In this document: piece by piece, positions 1-12,079 of the stretch
How positions within the stretch are numbered: position 1 is the first letter of the stretch
Layout: the number at the start of each line of letters is the position of its first letter
Assembly (NCBI GenBank): GCA_004352715.1
Contig: SCFE01000118.1
Coordinates: 1,369,671-1,433,670, forward strand
Source of the DNA: Hofstenia miamia
Taxonomy: Eukaryota > Xenacoelomorpha > Acoela
Reading direction: 5' to 3'
Length of the DNA: 64,000 bases
The notes under the pieces: generated by a model
Seen by the model: only the letters and a program-made list of their open reading frames with translations
What the model was told of the DNA's origin: nothing
Database searches by the model: none
Made by a program: the position numbers and the translations under genes

Positions 1-53
1 ATATATATATATATAAGTTCCCCTCCTCAGAGAAAAAGCTGGGTGCGCCCCTG
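1..53. mobile_element. Right end of a hAT-like MITE with internal (TA)n
   Basis: The window opens inside a (TA)n tract (1-15). It is followed by a segment ending in CTGGGTGCGCCCCTG at 39-53. The reverse complement, CAGGGGCGCACCCAG, recurs at 33616-33630, again followed by the GAGGAGGGGAACT stretch and a short TA run. A CAGGGG...CCCCTG terminus is typical of hAT transposons. The left end lies outside the window, so no target duplication can be tested. Confidence 0.55.
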
Positions 54-199
54 ATCACATCATTTACATAAGGTATCTAAAGCCGAACCAAATTTGCCTT
101 TAGTGATTATGGCAAAATTACCATCTTAAACTCTGCTTAGAAAATCAGTGTAGTATATTTCAAAAGCAAAACACTGATTCAGAAAAAAACACCGAGGTT

Positions 200-1440
200 G
201 TAAAAACTCGACAACAAGATTGTTTAAAAAATTGGCAATACTTTTCAATTGCTATTGACGAGAGCACCGACACAACGGACACAGCTCAGCTTGCGGTATT
301 CGTTCGTGGAGTCAGCAGTCAAATTTTAATATTTTTGAAAATTTCGTTGAGTTACTTCCTATGAAGGGCACTACAACAGGAGCAGATATTCTGAAGATAC
401 TGTTGCAGTGCATTAACAGTATGAGCCTCAATCTGTCAAATTGGTCTCGGTAACAACCGACGGAGCTCCTGCAATGATTGCCGTTGCTCTGCTTCAAAAA
501 CACTTGGAAGATCTCGGACGCAAAGACAAAATCTCAAAGGTACACTGTTTAATTCACCAGGAGGCATTGTGCGCCAAGACAACAAACTTGAAGAGTGTTA
601 TGGACACAGTGGTGAAAGCTGTCAATATGATTTTGCGTAGCAAACTGAATCACCGACAGTTTCGCCAGCTGTTACTAGAAGCAGAGAATCAATATGGTGA
701 TATCATGTATTTCTGCTATGTTCGCTGGCTAAGTCGAGGAGCTATGCTTGCACGAGTGTATGAGCTGAGAAATGAAATAGCAACTTTCCTTGAAAATAGA
801 AACATTAACGCCACAGAATTTCGTAATCCAGAATGGGTATGTAATCTTGCTTTCCTAGTCGATTTAACGTCACATCTGAACAAATTGAATTTGCAACTTC
901 AGAGAAAAAAACAACTAATACATGAGGCATTTGAAACAAAACTGCCACTCTGGGAATTTCAACTGGACAAAGAAAATTATGTTCACTTTCCTACACTGGA
1001 GGAGACCAAACCTTCTAGCAATACTGCATTTGTCACTGTGATACGAAATTTAATTACTGAATTTTCCTCACGCTTTTCCGACCTTCGTTCTCTACAAAAT
1101 AAATTCAGGCTATTCAGTCCTCCGTTTGATGTGGACTTCAATACCATTCCCGAAAAATTTCAAATGGACCTTATTGAAATGCAAAGCAGTGACGAATTGA
1201 AGTCATCATAAGGACGACATATCGCTGCTTGACTTTTACAAAATGTACCTTCTTGAAAGTGGTCTTTATCCAAGCTTGATCAACAATGCAAAAGAAATTG
1301 CATCAATGTTTGGTAGCATATACACATGCGACCAAATGTTTTCAACAATGAAATTCACGAAGAGCAAGCTACGATCACGCATTTCCGACGCCCATTTACA
1401 AAATGTTCTGATTCTTGCTTCATCTTTCACCAGATGTTGA
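200..1440 (+). mobile_element. Decayed hAT transposase (ZBED5/GTF2IRD2-like lineage)
   Basis: The longest open stretch is 441-1211 (256 codons). Before it, a frameshifted part around 255-330 reads FSIAIDESTDTTDTAQLAVF, the first-Asp region of this hAT lineage. The open stretch itself starts VSVTTDGAPAM (second-Asp region), then has a CLIHQEALC block (Cys/His pair) and RWLSRGAMLARVYELRNEI. A separate frame at 1243-1440 holds a short C-terminal piece like the hAT dimerisation region. Lost frames, an internal stop at 1209 and no start codon show it is a dead copy. It is truncated near the 1000-bp gap that follows. Family assignment rests on motif recognition only. Confidence 0.8.
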
Positions 1441-1570
1441 AAAACTTTTCCAAAGCAAGCAGCATCAAGTGTCACATTAATGTTGTGTTGTTGAAGTGTG
1501 AATACATATATTTTGCTCTTTTTGTGATAGTTAGGATTGAGATTGTAGCAATGTAGCGTAATATACTGAA

Positions 1571-2570
1571 NNNNNNNNNNNNNNNNNNNNNNNNNNNNNN
1601 NNNNNNNNNNNNNNNNNNNNNNNNNNNNNNNNNNNNNNNNNNNNNNNNNNNNNNNNNNNNNNNNNNNNNNNNNNNNNNNNNNNNNNNNNNNNNNNNNNNN
1701 NNNNNNNNNNNNNNNNNNNNNNNNNNNNNNNNNNNNNNNNNNNNNNNNNNNNNNNNNNNNNNNNNNNNNNNNNNNNNNNNNNNNNNNNNNNNNNNNNNNN
1801 NNNNNNNNNNNNNNNNNNNNNNNNNNNNNNNNNNNNNNNNNNNNNNNNNNNNNNNNNNNNNNNNNNNNNNNNNNNNNNNNNNNNNNNNNNNNNNNNNNNN
1901 NNNNNNNNNNNNNNNNNNNNNNNNNNNNNNNNNNNNNNNNNNNNNNNNNNNNNNNNNNNNNNNNNNNNNNNNNNNNNNNNNNNNNNNNNNNNNNNNNNNN
2001 NNNNNNNNNNNNNNNNNNNNNNNNNNNNNNNNNNNNNNNNNNNNNNNNNNNNNNNNNNNNNNNNNNNNNNNNNNNNNNNNNNNNNNNNNNNNNNNNNNNN
2101 NNNNNNNNNNNNNNNNNNNNNNNNNNNNNNNNNNNNNNNNNNNNNNNNNNNNNNNNNNNNNNNNNNNNNNNNNNNNNNNNNNNNNNNNNNNNNNNNNNNN
2201 NNNNNNNNNNNNNNNNNNNNNNNNNNNNNNNNNNNNNNNNNNNNNNNNNNNNNNNNNNNNNNNNNNNNNNNNNNNNNNNNNNNNNNNNNNNNNNNNNNNN
2301 NNNNNNNNNNNNNNNNNNNNNNNNNNNNNNNNNNNNNNNNNNNNNNNNNNNNNNNNNNNNNNNNNNNNNNNNNNNNNNNNNNNNNNNNNNNNNNNNNNNN
2401 NNNNNNNNNNNNNNNNNNNNNNNNNNNNNNNNNNNNNNNNNNNNNNNNNNNNNNNNNNNNNNNNNNNNNNNNNNNNNNNNNNNNNNNNNNNNNNNNNNNN
2501 NNNNNNNNNNNNNNNNNNNNNNNNNNNNNNNNNNNNNNNNNNNNNNNNNNNNNNNNNNNNNNNNNNNNNN
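1571..2570. other. Assembly gap (1000 n)
   Basis: Exactly 1000 undetermined bases, a conventional gap of unknown size. The hAT relic stops about 130 bases before it. Confidence 0.99.
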
Positions 2571-2809
2571 CAGTTAAGCGTACTTTTGCAAATTTTCCTA
2601 TGCATAAATATCGTTAATACAAAATCTTCAGTAGCTATATTTGTTTGTTCCATGCATATGCACACATAAAATATATACATAACTACAAAAATTTACACAC
2701 AACTTAGATAGACATATACTACAAACTAAGCTACAATAAATAAATTAAAAAGCACACAGATATTTACAATTAAAATGGATTAAAATTTAGAAGTTTCACT
2801 ACAGTTTAA

Positions 2810-3022
2810 CACTAGAAAGTCTTAGCGGTCAAATTTGACCACTTTGCACATTTTAAATGCACTTGTAATGCCTCATGTAATGAGAATTTAAATAGAGAAA
2901 CAGCTTATTTTGTTCTTCGGACACTTTTCTTTCATTTTCTTTGTCTTTTTTAGGTTTAGTTGAATGCATCAATTCTGATAACTGCAGGAATTTAAGATAT
3001 AGAATCATTGGGCTTTCTAGTG
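2810..3022. mobile_element. piggyBac-type MITE with TTAA flanks
   Basis: The 213-bp element starts CACTAGAAAG and ends CTTTCTAGTG, a perfect 10-bp inverted repeat. TTAA is immediately outside both ends (2806-2809 and 3023-3026), the piggyBac target-site duplication. A perfect 14-bp palindrome GGTCAAATTTGACC sits at 2827-2840. It has no coding potential. Its internal sequence (for example TTTTAAATGCACTTGTAATGC) resembles the element at 20772-20980, so the two are diverged members of one family. Confidence 0.8.
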
Positions 3023-3061
3023 TTAAATGTTTTAACTATTCTATTATTATATTTTGTTCTG

Positions 3062-3310
3062 CTAATAAATTAAATTGTGTTGTAACAGTTTCTTAAAGTC
3101 ATTTATATTGCTGGCTTGCCTTAAACTTATAGGTAAATCATTCCACAGTTTGCAAAATGTTGTTGTAAAAGAATTCTCCCAGTATTTGCTTCTTGGATGT
3201 ATATTGCTTATGAACACATTTGCACGATGACTATATTTTACATATCTCTTGGTTAGTGCCTTACTACAATAAATTTTACTTAGGAGCTCGAGACATCGAT
3301 ATCCATGCAT
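3062..3310 (-). mobile_element. C-terminal fragment of a non-LTR retrotransposon polyprotein
   Basis: An open frame of 82 codons includes KLWNDLPISLRQASNINDFK, the conserved 'WN-LP-LR---S---FK' signature that closes the polyprotein of jockey/CR1-like LINEs. Only this tail is visible. Upstream on the minus strand (3311-3500) the frame is closed. The fragment abuts the TTAA MITE at 3026, so either the LINE was 3'-truncated or the MITE inserted in its tail. Confidence 0.65.
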
Positions 3311-5143
3311 TCCAGATTCATCACAGTCGCTACAATTATTATTATAAGGCTTATCAACATATTTCTAATAAAGCGGATATTACTGAAAATTCACAAAACA
3401 ACATGAAAATTATAGTTTGGCCTGTAATTTTCCAACGCCCCTATTCTACGTTCCAGGTTACTAGTTGTCATTTTGGATGGATGGTTTAAACGAGTTGACT
3501 GAAAATGAAAATTATCTGTCATCAACGGTCCCAATTTTCAAAGTGAAATGTTTTTGCATTCTTACTTTCATAACTATAAGTCGAAACATTTTAAGCCTTC
3601 CGGAATTTTTTATCAGTCCCTGATGAAATAGCCTAAGCAAGCCTCTAACGTCACATTACACCTATATTGTGTATATGATATGGGTGAGGTGACGCAAGGT
3701 TTGGCTAGGCTTACACAAACTTCACACCACTGGTAGAGGTCAAAAGTTTCTTAGAAAAAATTTAAACTATAGGCCCTAGTAGACATAGATTATCTGTTTG
3801 GTGCTTGTTTGCCTCTACTTACCAAATGAAAACATTGATGTTGTACAAAATCAATGTGAAAAGGTCTTGCTATCAGATATTAATGTGTATTTTAAACGCT
3901 TGTGTATGAGTATTGTCTTCTTAATGCAGCATAATCCTTCTAAATTACAAATTTAACAGTTAAATAGAGAAATAAAGGAAAAGAAATTTGATATTTAGAA
4001 CGAATGCTATTAATAGCTTTTCATGCATTGATCATGTGGACAAATATTTGCAAAAAAACATATCTTGCAAGAAGCCAAGTATAATACGCTTCCCGTTAAT
4101 TTGAGGTCAATACACTGGGCGTGGGAAGACAAATTACGACAAAAGACAGGTGTTTTGTTCGACTGTTAACATAGTGCAAACATGTTATTAGAAGTCTGTA
4201 TAAATAGTTATGTCGCAGTGTGAACAGTTGATGGATTATATTCTTTGGAATTTTACTTATCTTTGATTTCGGTTTGATTATTAATTACAAATGCGCAGCA
4301 AGGCATGTCATGCTTGTAACGATCTATAGCCTGTTGCGAGGGATTTATATAGTTGTTTGCCTCATCGAAAAAATGCATTTAAGTTACGAATAGGTTTAAG
4401 AGTTTTTACTTTGTGCCTAGCTGGCTATCGATTCTTTGCGTAACTACATTTAGTAACAAAACCGCAATAAGGCTAGATAGCCAACCGTAGGACTGTTAGT
4501 TATTTACTAATTTGTTTTAGATCCAAATTATTAACAGTAGGAGACCCATAACGAGACCGATAATGGCTTTGTATATATTGTTGTAGTACAGTTTGTACTT
4601 ATATCTATTTTTATCGTAGGTTAGGAAGCTGCATTTAATTGTAAATAGTTTTTAACTTTTTTTATTTTCGTGGCAGCTAGTGTGTCTATCGTTATTGATT
4701 TTAACTATAGTTTATATGTAGGGTAGGAAGCTGCTTTATTTATTAATTAGTTTTCCTTACCAGCAACTAGTGCCATTGTAAGGTTGCGTAATTACATTGT
4801 TTAAATTACACATCATTGAGAATGAGATAATAAGTCGAATTGTGTTCTTCCTTTATTATCACTTAGTTAGGGTACACATAATGAAATTAGTTTTTGAGAA
4901 TGAGCTGAGTTGATGGAACCTCACTCTGCTACAATTACGCGGATAGCATTTTATTCTACATTGGGCCCCTCTAAAAGTTTGCCCATTATGAACTGGAGTC
5001 TCTCTCATCAAGTTACCTAAACAATGGCTATTACCTGTTAATCTTATATCGCATGGATGCTAAATCTCCGCACGAATTGAACGGCGATTTTGTCATAGAT
5101 GTAACACTTTCTTGGGAATGATGAACACTTGAGGTCATTAAGT
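3311..5143. other. Non-coding AT-rich stretch with a diverged ~100-bp direct repeat
   Basis: No convincing coding region was found. The motif TAGGTTAGGAAGCTGC near 4617 recurs as TAGGGTAGGAAGCTGC near 4719. Each is followed by a CAGC...ACTAGTG block, suggesting an old tandem duplication of about 100 bp. Nothing else is recognised. Confidence 0.4.
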
Positions 5144-5599
5144 CAGGGTATTGACAGGCATCGCATTTACAAAATATTAAGTAGAGTTAAGTATTTGAAC
5201 AATTTTGCAAGTGCTTATTATCAAGTATTCAGAAAAAGGCAAGTATTTCAAGTATTATCATAATATCATCAACATCAATAGTAACTTTGACTATATGAAA
5301 CAATCAAAGAGAAGGTCTTCAGTAGAATGTGGAATCACATTTATGTTTAGAACTGTTTTACTAAGAAAATCTATGAACTGTTACTGATGTAGCTGGTAAA
5401 GCCAGAAGTTGCAGAATTACTGCTTGAATTTTGTCTCTAATTTGGTCACTGTGAACCAAAACCCAATCACAACAACCTAACCTGTCAATTGCAATATCAA
5501 CTACTTGAAAGCATTTCTAAGAAATGTCAAGTATGTATTTTTACGTATCCGCTATCCCTATGCTCAAGTACAATACTTGAGTATCAAGTCAATACACGG
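5144..5599. mobile_element. Possible hAT-like MITE, old
   Basis: The left end reads CAGGGTATTGAC. The reverse complement of the right end reads CCGTGTATTGAC. Inside are many imperfect copies of CAAGTATT in both orientations. No target duplication was found, so this is tentative. The 60-codon open frame at 5205-5387 lies inside these repeats and is not a gene. Confidence 0.35.
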
Positions 5600-7391
5600 A
5601 TTCTTTCAAATATAAATTTGGTGGCAGGGGCAGCATTTAAAATACTTTTTTGACTCTTAAATGTCTAGGACAATTTAGTTTGCTGCAAGCAAAGATGAAA
5701 GTTATGTCAGTTGTCTTTGATCAGTTTACATGTATTTTTCTATATAATACCTCAATATAATTGGTTCATCAATGTTTCCACATCTTAATGTGTTTATTCA
5801 ATACTTAACGCATACAGTTCACTCGTATCCATTTCAAGAATTGATGACCTTAAAACACTGAGCCATTGCAATGCTTAGAGAAGAGTGAAGAAATTTTGTG
5901 ACTATTGGTCGCAACACAATGCCATGCAAAAAGACAATCTCACAGATATTACAAACATTTCAAACGAATGCTAAATTCTGAAAATATTTTCATTGATGAA
6001 CCTGCCCCTTCTCCAATAACTCACAACAACAAAAAAATGCACTTAAGCTATTTAGTTGAAAAAGAAATACCTTTTTATTTCACTCTAACAACTGGTGAAA
6101 TTTAGAAATGTTAGTTATATATTTGGAAGTCAAATTAATTAAAATTAACAAGTCTGCTAAAATGTAATTTTTATAAGGTGATAAAGTCACATTGCGCGCT
6201 CCATTTTATACATTTTCATGCTTAGCATTTTTAGAGATAATGAAAAACTTCCATCAATTAGGTGTGCAATTTTTTTCGCTTGTTGATGTAGATAAGCATT
6301 GCGCTTAGCATGCCTAAGATTTATATTTAGCATTAGTCTGGCGTTCAGCTTTTTCAAACAACAAACGACACAGCAGAAAAGACAGTCATGTCACACAGTA
6401 TAACACAACAAAATCATAAATTTCATAAAACCTATAACTTGGATAATCTTGCTTGTATTAATATTAAAAATTTATATATGTATATCGGAAATATACATTC
6501 CAGTGCGATTTTCTATTATACAGAGAGATGTTTAATGATGGGACCTAAAAATATATTTATTAATTACCTAATTATTTGATTAATTTTAAGGAATAAACCA
6601 TTAAAGATCTTGAAAAATACTGATTTTATTGATTTACTTCTAAAATACATTATTTTTGCATGTAATGCCTTCTTGAACAAAAATAATTATTGGCTCTTAT
6701 TTCATAAACTGCTCATTCCTGCACTTGCGAAAATGATAAAAAGATTATAACAATTAAAAAAAGGATACACTAACACAGTCTTTAGCAGCAGCCTTCAAGT
6801 CTAGTTCACTAAACATTTCTTTCTATCATCAGAATTAACACGGTTTAAGATTACCCTGGAAAAAAGGAGAACTCTTCTTCTTAATAACTTCTTATATCGC
6901 CAATGCAATTAGCACAGTAAAAGCCCCAGCGAATTTCAAATTTCAAGAAGAAATTATGGAATGCCAACCTTTGGATAAAAGAAAATTACTTGCAGATGTG
7001 TTAAGTTTCAATGAAAACGTTGAAGAAGCAAATGAAATTGTGGAGTGGAACACAAACATCAGACTCAGACAGTAGTGCCAGCAATTAAGAGTATGTTAAT
7101 CACGAAAATTTCAACAAGAAAATGGTTCAGACAAAAAGTTTCGGCAGAAAATGTTTTGGACAGATTTTCGCAATTTCGGACAAAGTTAAGGAATTATATA
7201 TTTTTGAAAATTCTGTTGAATATAATCCTAAGTACACCAATATACGATATTTTTTCATACCTTATCGTTTTTGCACAGAAGTATATAATAATATGTCTTA
7301 AGGATGCAAAACAGACCCCAAATTTTTTGAAAACAAAATGATTTAAAATTTAAAACCGAATGCTATGTTGGAAATACGTAGAATTTCGCAG

Positions 7392-7392
<1 letters not shown>
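5600..7392. other. No recognisable gene
   Basis: Only short open frames rich in Lys, Asn and Ile occur, as expected from AT-rich DNA. A short stretch around 6940-7060 (LLADVLSFNENVEEANEIVE) reads more protein-like but is closed on both sides and was not recognised. Confidence 0.5.

Positions 7393-7422
<30 letters not shown>
7393..7422. repeat. (TA)n microsatellite, left flank
   Basis: About fifteen TA units lie directly against the terminus TTAGGGTGG of the element to the right. The mirror arrangement occurs at 10049-10078. Confidence 0.95.
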
Positions 7423-7426
<4 letters not shown>

Positions 7427-7456
7427 GGTGGTCCTTATATGGACTGAATTTTTTTT

Positions 7457-7963
7457 NNNNNNNNNNNNNNNNNNNNNNNNNNNNNNNNNNNNNNNNNNNN
7501 NNNNNNNNNNNNNNNNNNNNNNNNNNNNNNNNNNNNNNNNNNNNNNNNNNNNNNNNNNNNNNNNNNNNNNNNNNNNNNNNNNNNNNNNNNNNNNNNNNNN
7601 NNNNNNNNNNNNNNNNNNNNNNNNNNNNNNNNNNNNNNNNNNNNNNNNNNNNNNNNNNNNNNNNNNNNNNNNNNNNNNNNNNNNNNNNNNNNNNNNNNNN
7701 NNNNNNNNNNNNNNNNNNNNNNNNNNNNNNNNNNNNNNNNNNNNNNNNNNNNNNNNNNNNNNNNNNNNNNNNNNNNNNNNNNNNNNNNNNNNNNNNNNNN
7801 NNNNNNNNNNNNNNNNNNNNNNNNNNNNNNNNNNNNNNNNNNNNNNNNNNNNNNNNNNNNNNNNNNNNNNNNNNNNNNNNNNNNNNNNNNNNNNNNNNNN
7901 NNNNNNNNNNNNNNNNNNNNNNNNNNNNNNNNNNNNNNNNNNNNNNNNNNNNNNNNNNNNNNN
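7457..7963. other. Assembly gap (507 n)
   Basis: Undetermined bases just inside the left terminus of the TIR element, after an eight-T run. Confidence 0.99.
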
Positions 7964-8195
7964 AACTGAAATCTTGTAAATATTACACATCTCATATGAA
8001 TTACATCTTGGCAATGAAAATGATGTTATTTTAGTAATTAATCTATAGAATTAAAACAAAACTGTGGTTATATATGTATATTAACTAGATATATAATAAA
8101 AATGTAATGTATATTGTTCTGTAGTGTATAATCTTAATTGAACATGTATCAAAGTAAAGCTGAATCACAGGTAATTAGGCCTACATTTTCTAGTC

Positions 8196-9780
8196 ATGTC
8201 TAATACTGCAACAGTATCAACACGCAGTAAAACTGAGGTTTATCTCCTTGGCTCAACAGTTGAAATTCTTCACGGTTCTAAACTACCATCAGTCAGTGAT
8301 GTGCTACGGCTTTATACTCATAAGTTGAAATCCTCTAGGACAAAACACGGTGCAGCTGTCAGTGTTATTGAAGAAGTGCAGTTGTTCTGAGACAGAGCAA
8401 GGATACCTATGCGCCGTTCTGATCATGCTGTCTCTCATCTGGAGGAATTGGTTAAAAATGGAAGGGGCTTAAGAAGAACAAGGCCCGAAGAACAGCAACC
8501 CAAATTGCAAATGAGGAAGCCTCTAAAGACACCTTCAATGATCTGTTTGATGTCGCTCATCAGGATGCATTGCAGAATATGAAAGTGGAAGAAGATAAGC
8601 AATTCTTGTTGGCTCAACGAGCGAAAGGAAGGCAGGGAGTAATGGCAGGCATTGCTAATGTATTGAATGACCTGAAGGTATTCATTAGTGACCAGCTTCA
8701 GATGTCTCACACTGCGTGAAGACTATCGGGAACTTCTTGAACTCTCCTTAATATTCTTGGGAGGAATTCCTGCACGTGGTTTGAAGTTCAGAAAGCCAGG
8801 TGCTATCCATCGTGCACGTTTTATGGCTCGGCTAATTTATGCTCTGAAAATTTACATCTTTAGGCATGCGGGCTTCAGGATGATACACCGTGAACTCCAA
8901 GGTCTGGCAGACTTCTGTGTCTTTGGTGTTGCGGCTTATATCAAGTCCTGGTTTTTGTCTTATCTGCCAACTGCAGCACCTGCCAATGATCTGAATCTGT
9001 TGAAACTCTTGGCTTCATCCAGTTCTGAAGCACATGTCGCTGCTATGAAGAAATTGTGTGGCCAGCTATGGTACCTAAGTGAAGAGCTGATTNCAGGGAT
9101 GCGGGCTTCAGGATGACACACCGTGAGCTCCAAGGTCTGGCAGACTTCTGTGTCTTTGGTGTTGCAGCTTATATCAAGTCCTGGTTTTTGTCTTAGCTGC
9201 CAACTGCAGCACCTGCCAATGATCTGAATCTGTTGAAACTCTTGGCTTCATCCAGTTCTGAAGCACATGTCGCTGCTATGAAGAAATTGTGTGGCCAGCT
9301 ATGGTACCTAAGTGAAGAGCTTGATTGCACTGGCCTTTTTTGATCGTAACGTTGATGCAGTAGAGAAAAAAGCCATGGTAGATGCACTCGCTCATCAAGG
9401 AACACATGAACCACCTCAGAAGCGCATTACGGTAGACCATGCCACAATCCACAACAAACAGCTGCATGATTTGTTACACACAATACAAGGAATTTCTTCC
9501 AAATTCTCCGCATTCCAGATTCATTCCTCTCTGCAGAGCTTTGTACATGGTTGATCAATGAGAGCTACCTGGAAGCTGAATCAGTCATCAGTGAACTGTG
9601 TGTCGTGAATGCATTGCTGAACGTGGTGTAGCACTGATGCAGGAATATAATTTGCTATTCTCCAAAAATGAAGACCAAATGCAGTTTGCATTGCAAATTG
9701 TTAAGGAACATCGACAACGCTTTCCTGACTCATCTAAGTCGACAACTGTTCAAGCACTGCAGGAACTAAACCAGTAATTT
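8196..9780 (+). pseudogene. Decayed conserved gene of unknown function within the TIR element
   Basis: The reading starts MSNTATVSTRSKTEVYLLGS. It continues through frameshifts into a charged helical part (RTATQIANEEA; DLFDVAHQDALQNMKVEEDK; LLAQRAKGRQG). A conserved block follows at 8688-9090 (YRELLELSLIFLGG, then HRARFMARLIYALKIYIFR, LADFCVFGVAAYIKSWF, CGQLWYLSEEL). After the single n at 9093 about 220 bases are repeated. The frame then resumes ALAFFDRNVDAVEKKAMVDAL. I recall similar uncharacterised multicopy proteins in arthropods and cnidarians, but no function is known to me and none is assigned. At least two frameshifts and stops make this copy inactive. Confidence 0.6.
8872..9316. repeat. 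Near-identical direct duplication across a single n (9093)
   Basis: 8872-9092 recurs at 9095-9316 with a few substitutions (for example TCTTATCTG versus TCTTAGCTG). The protein reads naturally if one copy is dropped, so this is probably an unmerged overlap rather than a real tandem repeat. Confidence 0.85.
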
Positions 9781-9787
9781 GTAATAT

Positions 9788-10015
9788 NNNNNNNNNNNNN
9801 NNNNNNNNNNNNNNNNNNNNNNNNNNNNNNNNNNNNNNNNNNNNNNNNNNNNNNNNNNNNNNNNNNNNNNNNNNNNNNNNNNNNNNNNNNNNNNNNNNNN
9901 NNNNNNNNNNNNNNNNNNNNNNNNNNNNNNNNNNNNNNNNNNNNNNNNNNNNNNNNNNNNNNNNNNNNNNNNNNNNNNNNNNNNNNNNNNNNNNNNNNNN
10001 NNNNNNNNNNNNNNN
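9788..10015. other. Assembly gap (228 n)
   Basis: Undetermined bases just inside the right terminus of the TIR element. Confidence 0.99.
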
Positions 10016-10044
10016 ATTTTGAAAGTTGAAAAATAAGGACCACC

Positions 10045-10048
<4 letters not shown>

Positions 10049-10078
<30 letters not shown>
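10049..10078. repeat. (TA)n microsatellite, right flank
   Basis: About fifteen TA units abut the right terminus of the 7423-10048 element, matching the tract length at its left end. Confidence 0.95.
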
Positions 10079-10079
<1 letters not shown>

Positions 10080-11498
10080 TACAACTGACAGGGACAGAAT
10101 TTTAAGCTTTGTGCGTTGACTATTCAGAATCATGAAGAAGCAGATTTTTTGGAAGGTTGATCATGTCAGATACAGTTTTCTTTAGCTTGAACGGGTGTCA
10201 ACAAACGCTAAATTTTTGGGCACTGAGAATTCAATAGAAATCACGAAACTATTTTTTAAGAGATGATGATAGCCATACGTCAGCGCAAGTGATCACGTGT
10301 ACAAAGAGATGTTAGAAACTTATCGTAGTCCAGCAGTTGATGAAATTAACATCGCGAAACTCTATTTTTTACAAGAAACGTCTACTGTGAAAGTGGAAAT
10401 TTTGCATGCGCATTTTCTGAGAAATTTATTTTAAGATTTGGTGATGTTGAGTGGCCAACAGTATACCAGGGCCTATCGCTCTTAGAATGTTTCTTTAGAT
10501 GTACCTAAACAGAAGATTTTACCATCAAAAGCCGATAAATGCAGTCAATTCATGATAGCCATCCAAACAGAGTTTCAGCAATTGGACCAGATCTCACCAA
10601 TGCAGTTATCAGGAGTTTGCGAAATGTGGCTAATAATAACTTTAGTCGCGCATACCGCGCAACAGTCTCTGACTTTGCGCAAGGCGCGCTTGGACGGGAC
10701 TCGCACAGATTGTCTTCAGAAAAAAAATAATTCAGGGTAGTTGCTGTTCCCATGGGTATTATACCGTCCAGGTATGAAAATAGTTGAATATTTTTACAAA
10801 AATCGGATTTTTCATAGAAAAAAATCTTATTTGCATGTAATTCAGGCATAAGAATATATTTTAGCAGTAATCATCATTGCATGAGCGGGACCTACCTCAT
10901 AGATATGTGTCTATGTTTGAATAAAATTGTTTAAAAATGCTGACAAATCGATTTGTTACGTAGAAGTAGCACTAGTGGAAATAGGGTTAAATTATAAAAT
11001 TTAGAAGGCTTTTTCTGAAAGTTTGATTTGAGGGGGATTTGAGTTTATAGCCCGTATGCTCGGCCCGTGTCCGTACAGCTGTCTGTGCCCGATACGGGTT
11101 TTACTGCACATTGTTTAGAATTATTATGCAAGTGCTATTTAATCAGTTTTACCACAAAAAGTACTTCGCATGACTTAAGACAGAAACTCAGGAATTGCAA
11201 TTACACCTGAAATATATAGTGACAAAAATGAAGTTAAAAATATAATAGTGAAAAAGGGAATATTGCCGAAATTATGATTATGTAACTCACGAAAATAACA
11301 ATTATTTAACAACATGTAATATTCTATAGAGCACTATAATAATTAATATTACTTTTCTATTAATTATCCCCTTTATTAGAGGATTGCCCACTTTTTTAAT
11401 CACTGTTGGTTAAATATGCCTACCTAATTTACAATATTGCTAACAATTTTCGCAAATACCTTGCTTAACGATGTTCCACAGATTCTCAATAGGATATA
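10079..11498. other. No recognisable gene
   Basis: Open frames at 10539-10849 overlap on several strands and frames, and none resembles a known protein. An AATAGGGTTAA at 10980-10990 has the form of a right terminus of the CCCTATTT...TTAA elements seen at 37917-38486, but no left partner was found. Confidence 0.45.
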
Positions 11499-12079
11499 CA
11501 GGGTGTAAAATCTAAAGGTCAAGATTTCGAGTGCAATTGTATTTTATCTCGAAAATGCAGCATAAAAATTTTTTGGTTCTTTATCTTTACTAACAAATAG
11601 CATTTTGTCTGAAAAGAGAACAATAATATTTATGCATGATGGTGCTCCGCCTCATTGGGGACGCATTGTAAGAAGCTTCCCTGATGAAAAGTTTCAAAAA
11701 ACGATGGGTGGAACGAGGATCACCAGCAATGCCATGCCTCCACGATCTCCTGATGTGACTCCCTGTGATTATTTCCTCTGAGTTTTATTAAGTCAAATGT
11801 GCATGCAAACAAATCAGACAGTATTGATGAACTCAAAGAGCGTATAAGACATGCTTTTACCTTTATAACCAAGGATATGCTTCAGGCAGTTTTTGAAAAT
11901 TATCAAGGCCGTCTTCAATGTTTGATAGATAATGAAAGAGAACATATTGAACTTTATAAAACTGATCATAATTAATGCTAAAAGTGATATTTGTTGAAAT
12001 AATTGTTTTTTGTTTTTATCCTTTTTTTATTTATTTTTTATTTAAAAATTAAATTTTGACCTTTAGATTTTACACCCTG
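11499..12079 (+). mobile_element. Mariner/Tc1-superfamily relic with intact TIRs
   Basis: The element begins CAGGGTGTAAAATCTAAAGG and ends with its exact reverse complement. The inverted repeat extends about 29 bp with one mismatch. TA lies on both sides (11497-11498 and 12080-12081), the Tc1/mariner target duplication. Inside, plus-strand codons around 11630-11780 read MHDGAPPHWGRIVR and later PPRSPDVTPCDYFL, the second- and third-acid region of a mariner-type transposase. The N-terminal half is missing and the frame is broken, so this is an internally deleted, non-autonomous copy of 581 bp. Confidence 0.85.

Larger units (their letters stand above)
7423..10048 (+). mobile_element. TIR element between (TA)n tracts carrying a gene of unknown function
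   Basis: The left terminus TTAGGGTGGTCCTTAT (7423-7438) has an exact reverse complement at 10033-10048. Both termini abut (TA)n tracts. Two gaps (7457-7963 and 9788-10015) lie just inside the ends. The interior holds the decayed plus-strand gene at 8196-9780. This suggests a DNA transposon that targets or expands TA repeats. Because each terminus runs straight into a gap, they could instead belong to two separate short MITEs flanking an unrelated gene. No recognised transposase motif was found. Confidence 0.5.

Noticed and set aside
7343-8034. Long open frames on both strands through gaps (also at 1472-2680 and 34156-34736)
   Set aside because: They consist of undetermined bases plus TA repeats (Ile-Tyr runs), not coding sequence.
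10539-10849. Overlapping frames on both strands near 10.6 kb
   Set aside because: Mutually overlapping, no known motif, and no splice or start context that favours one.
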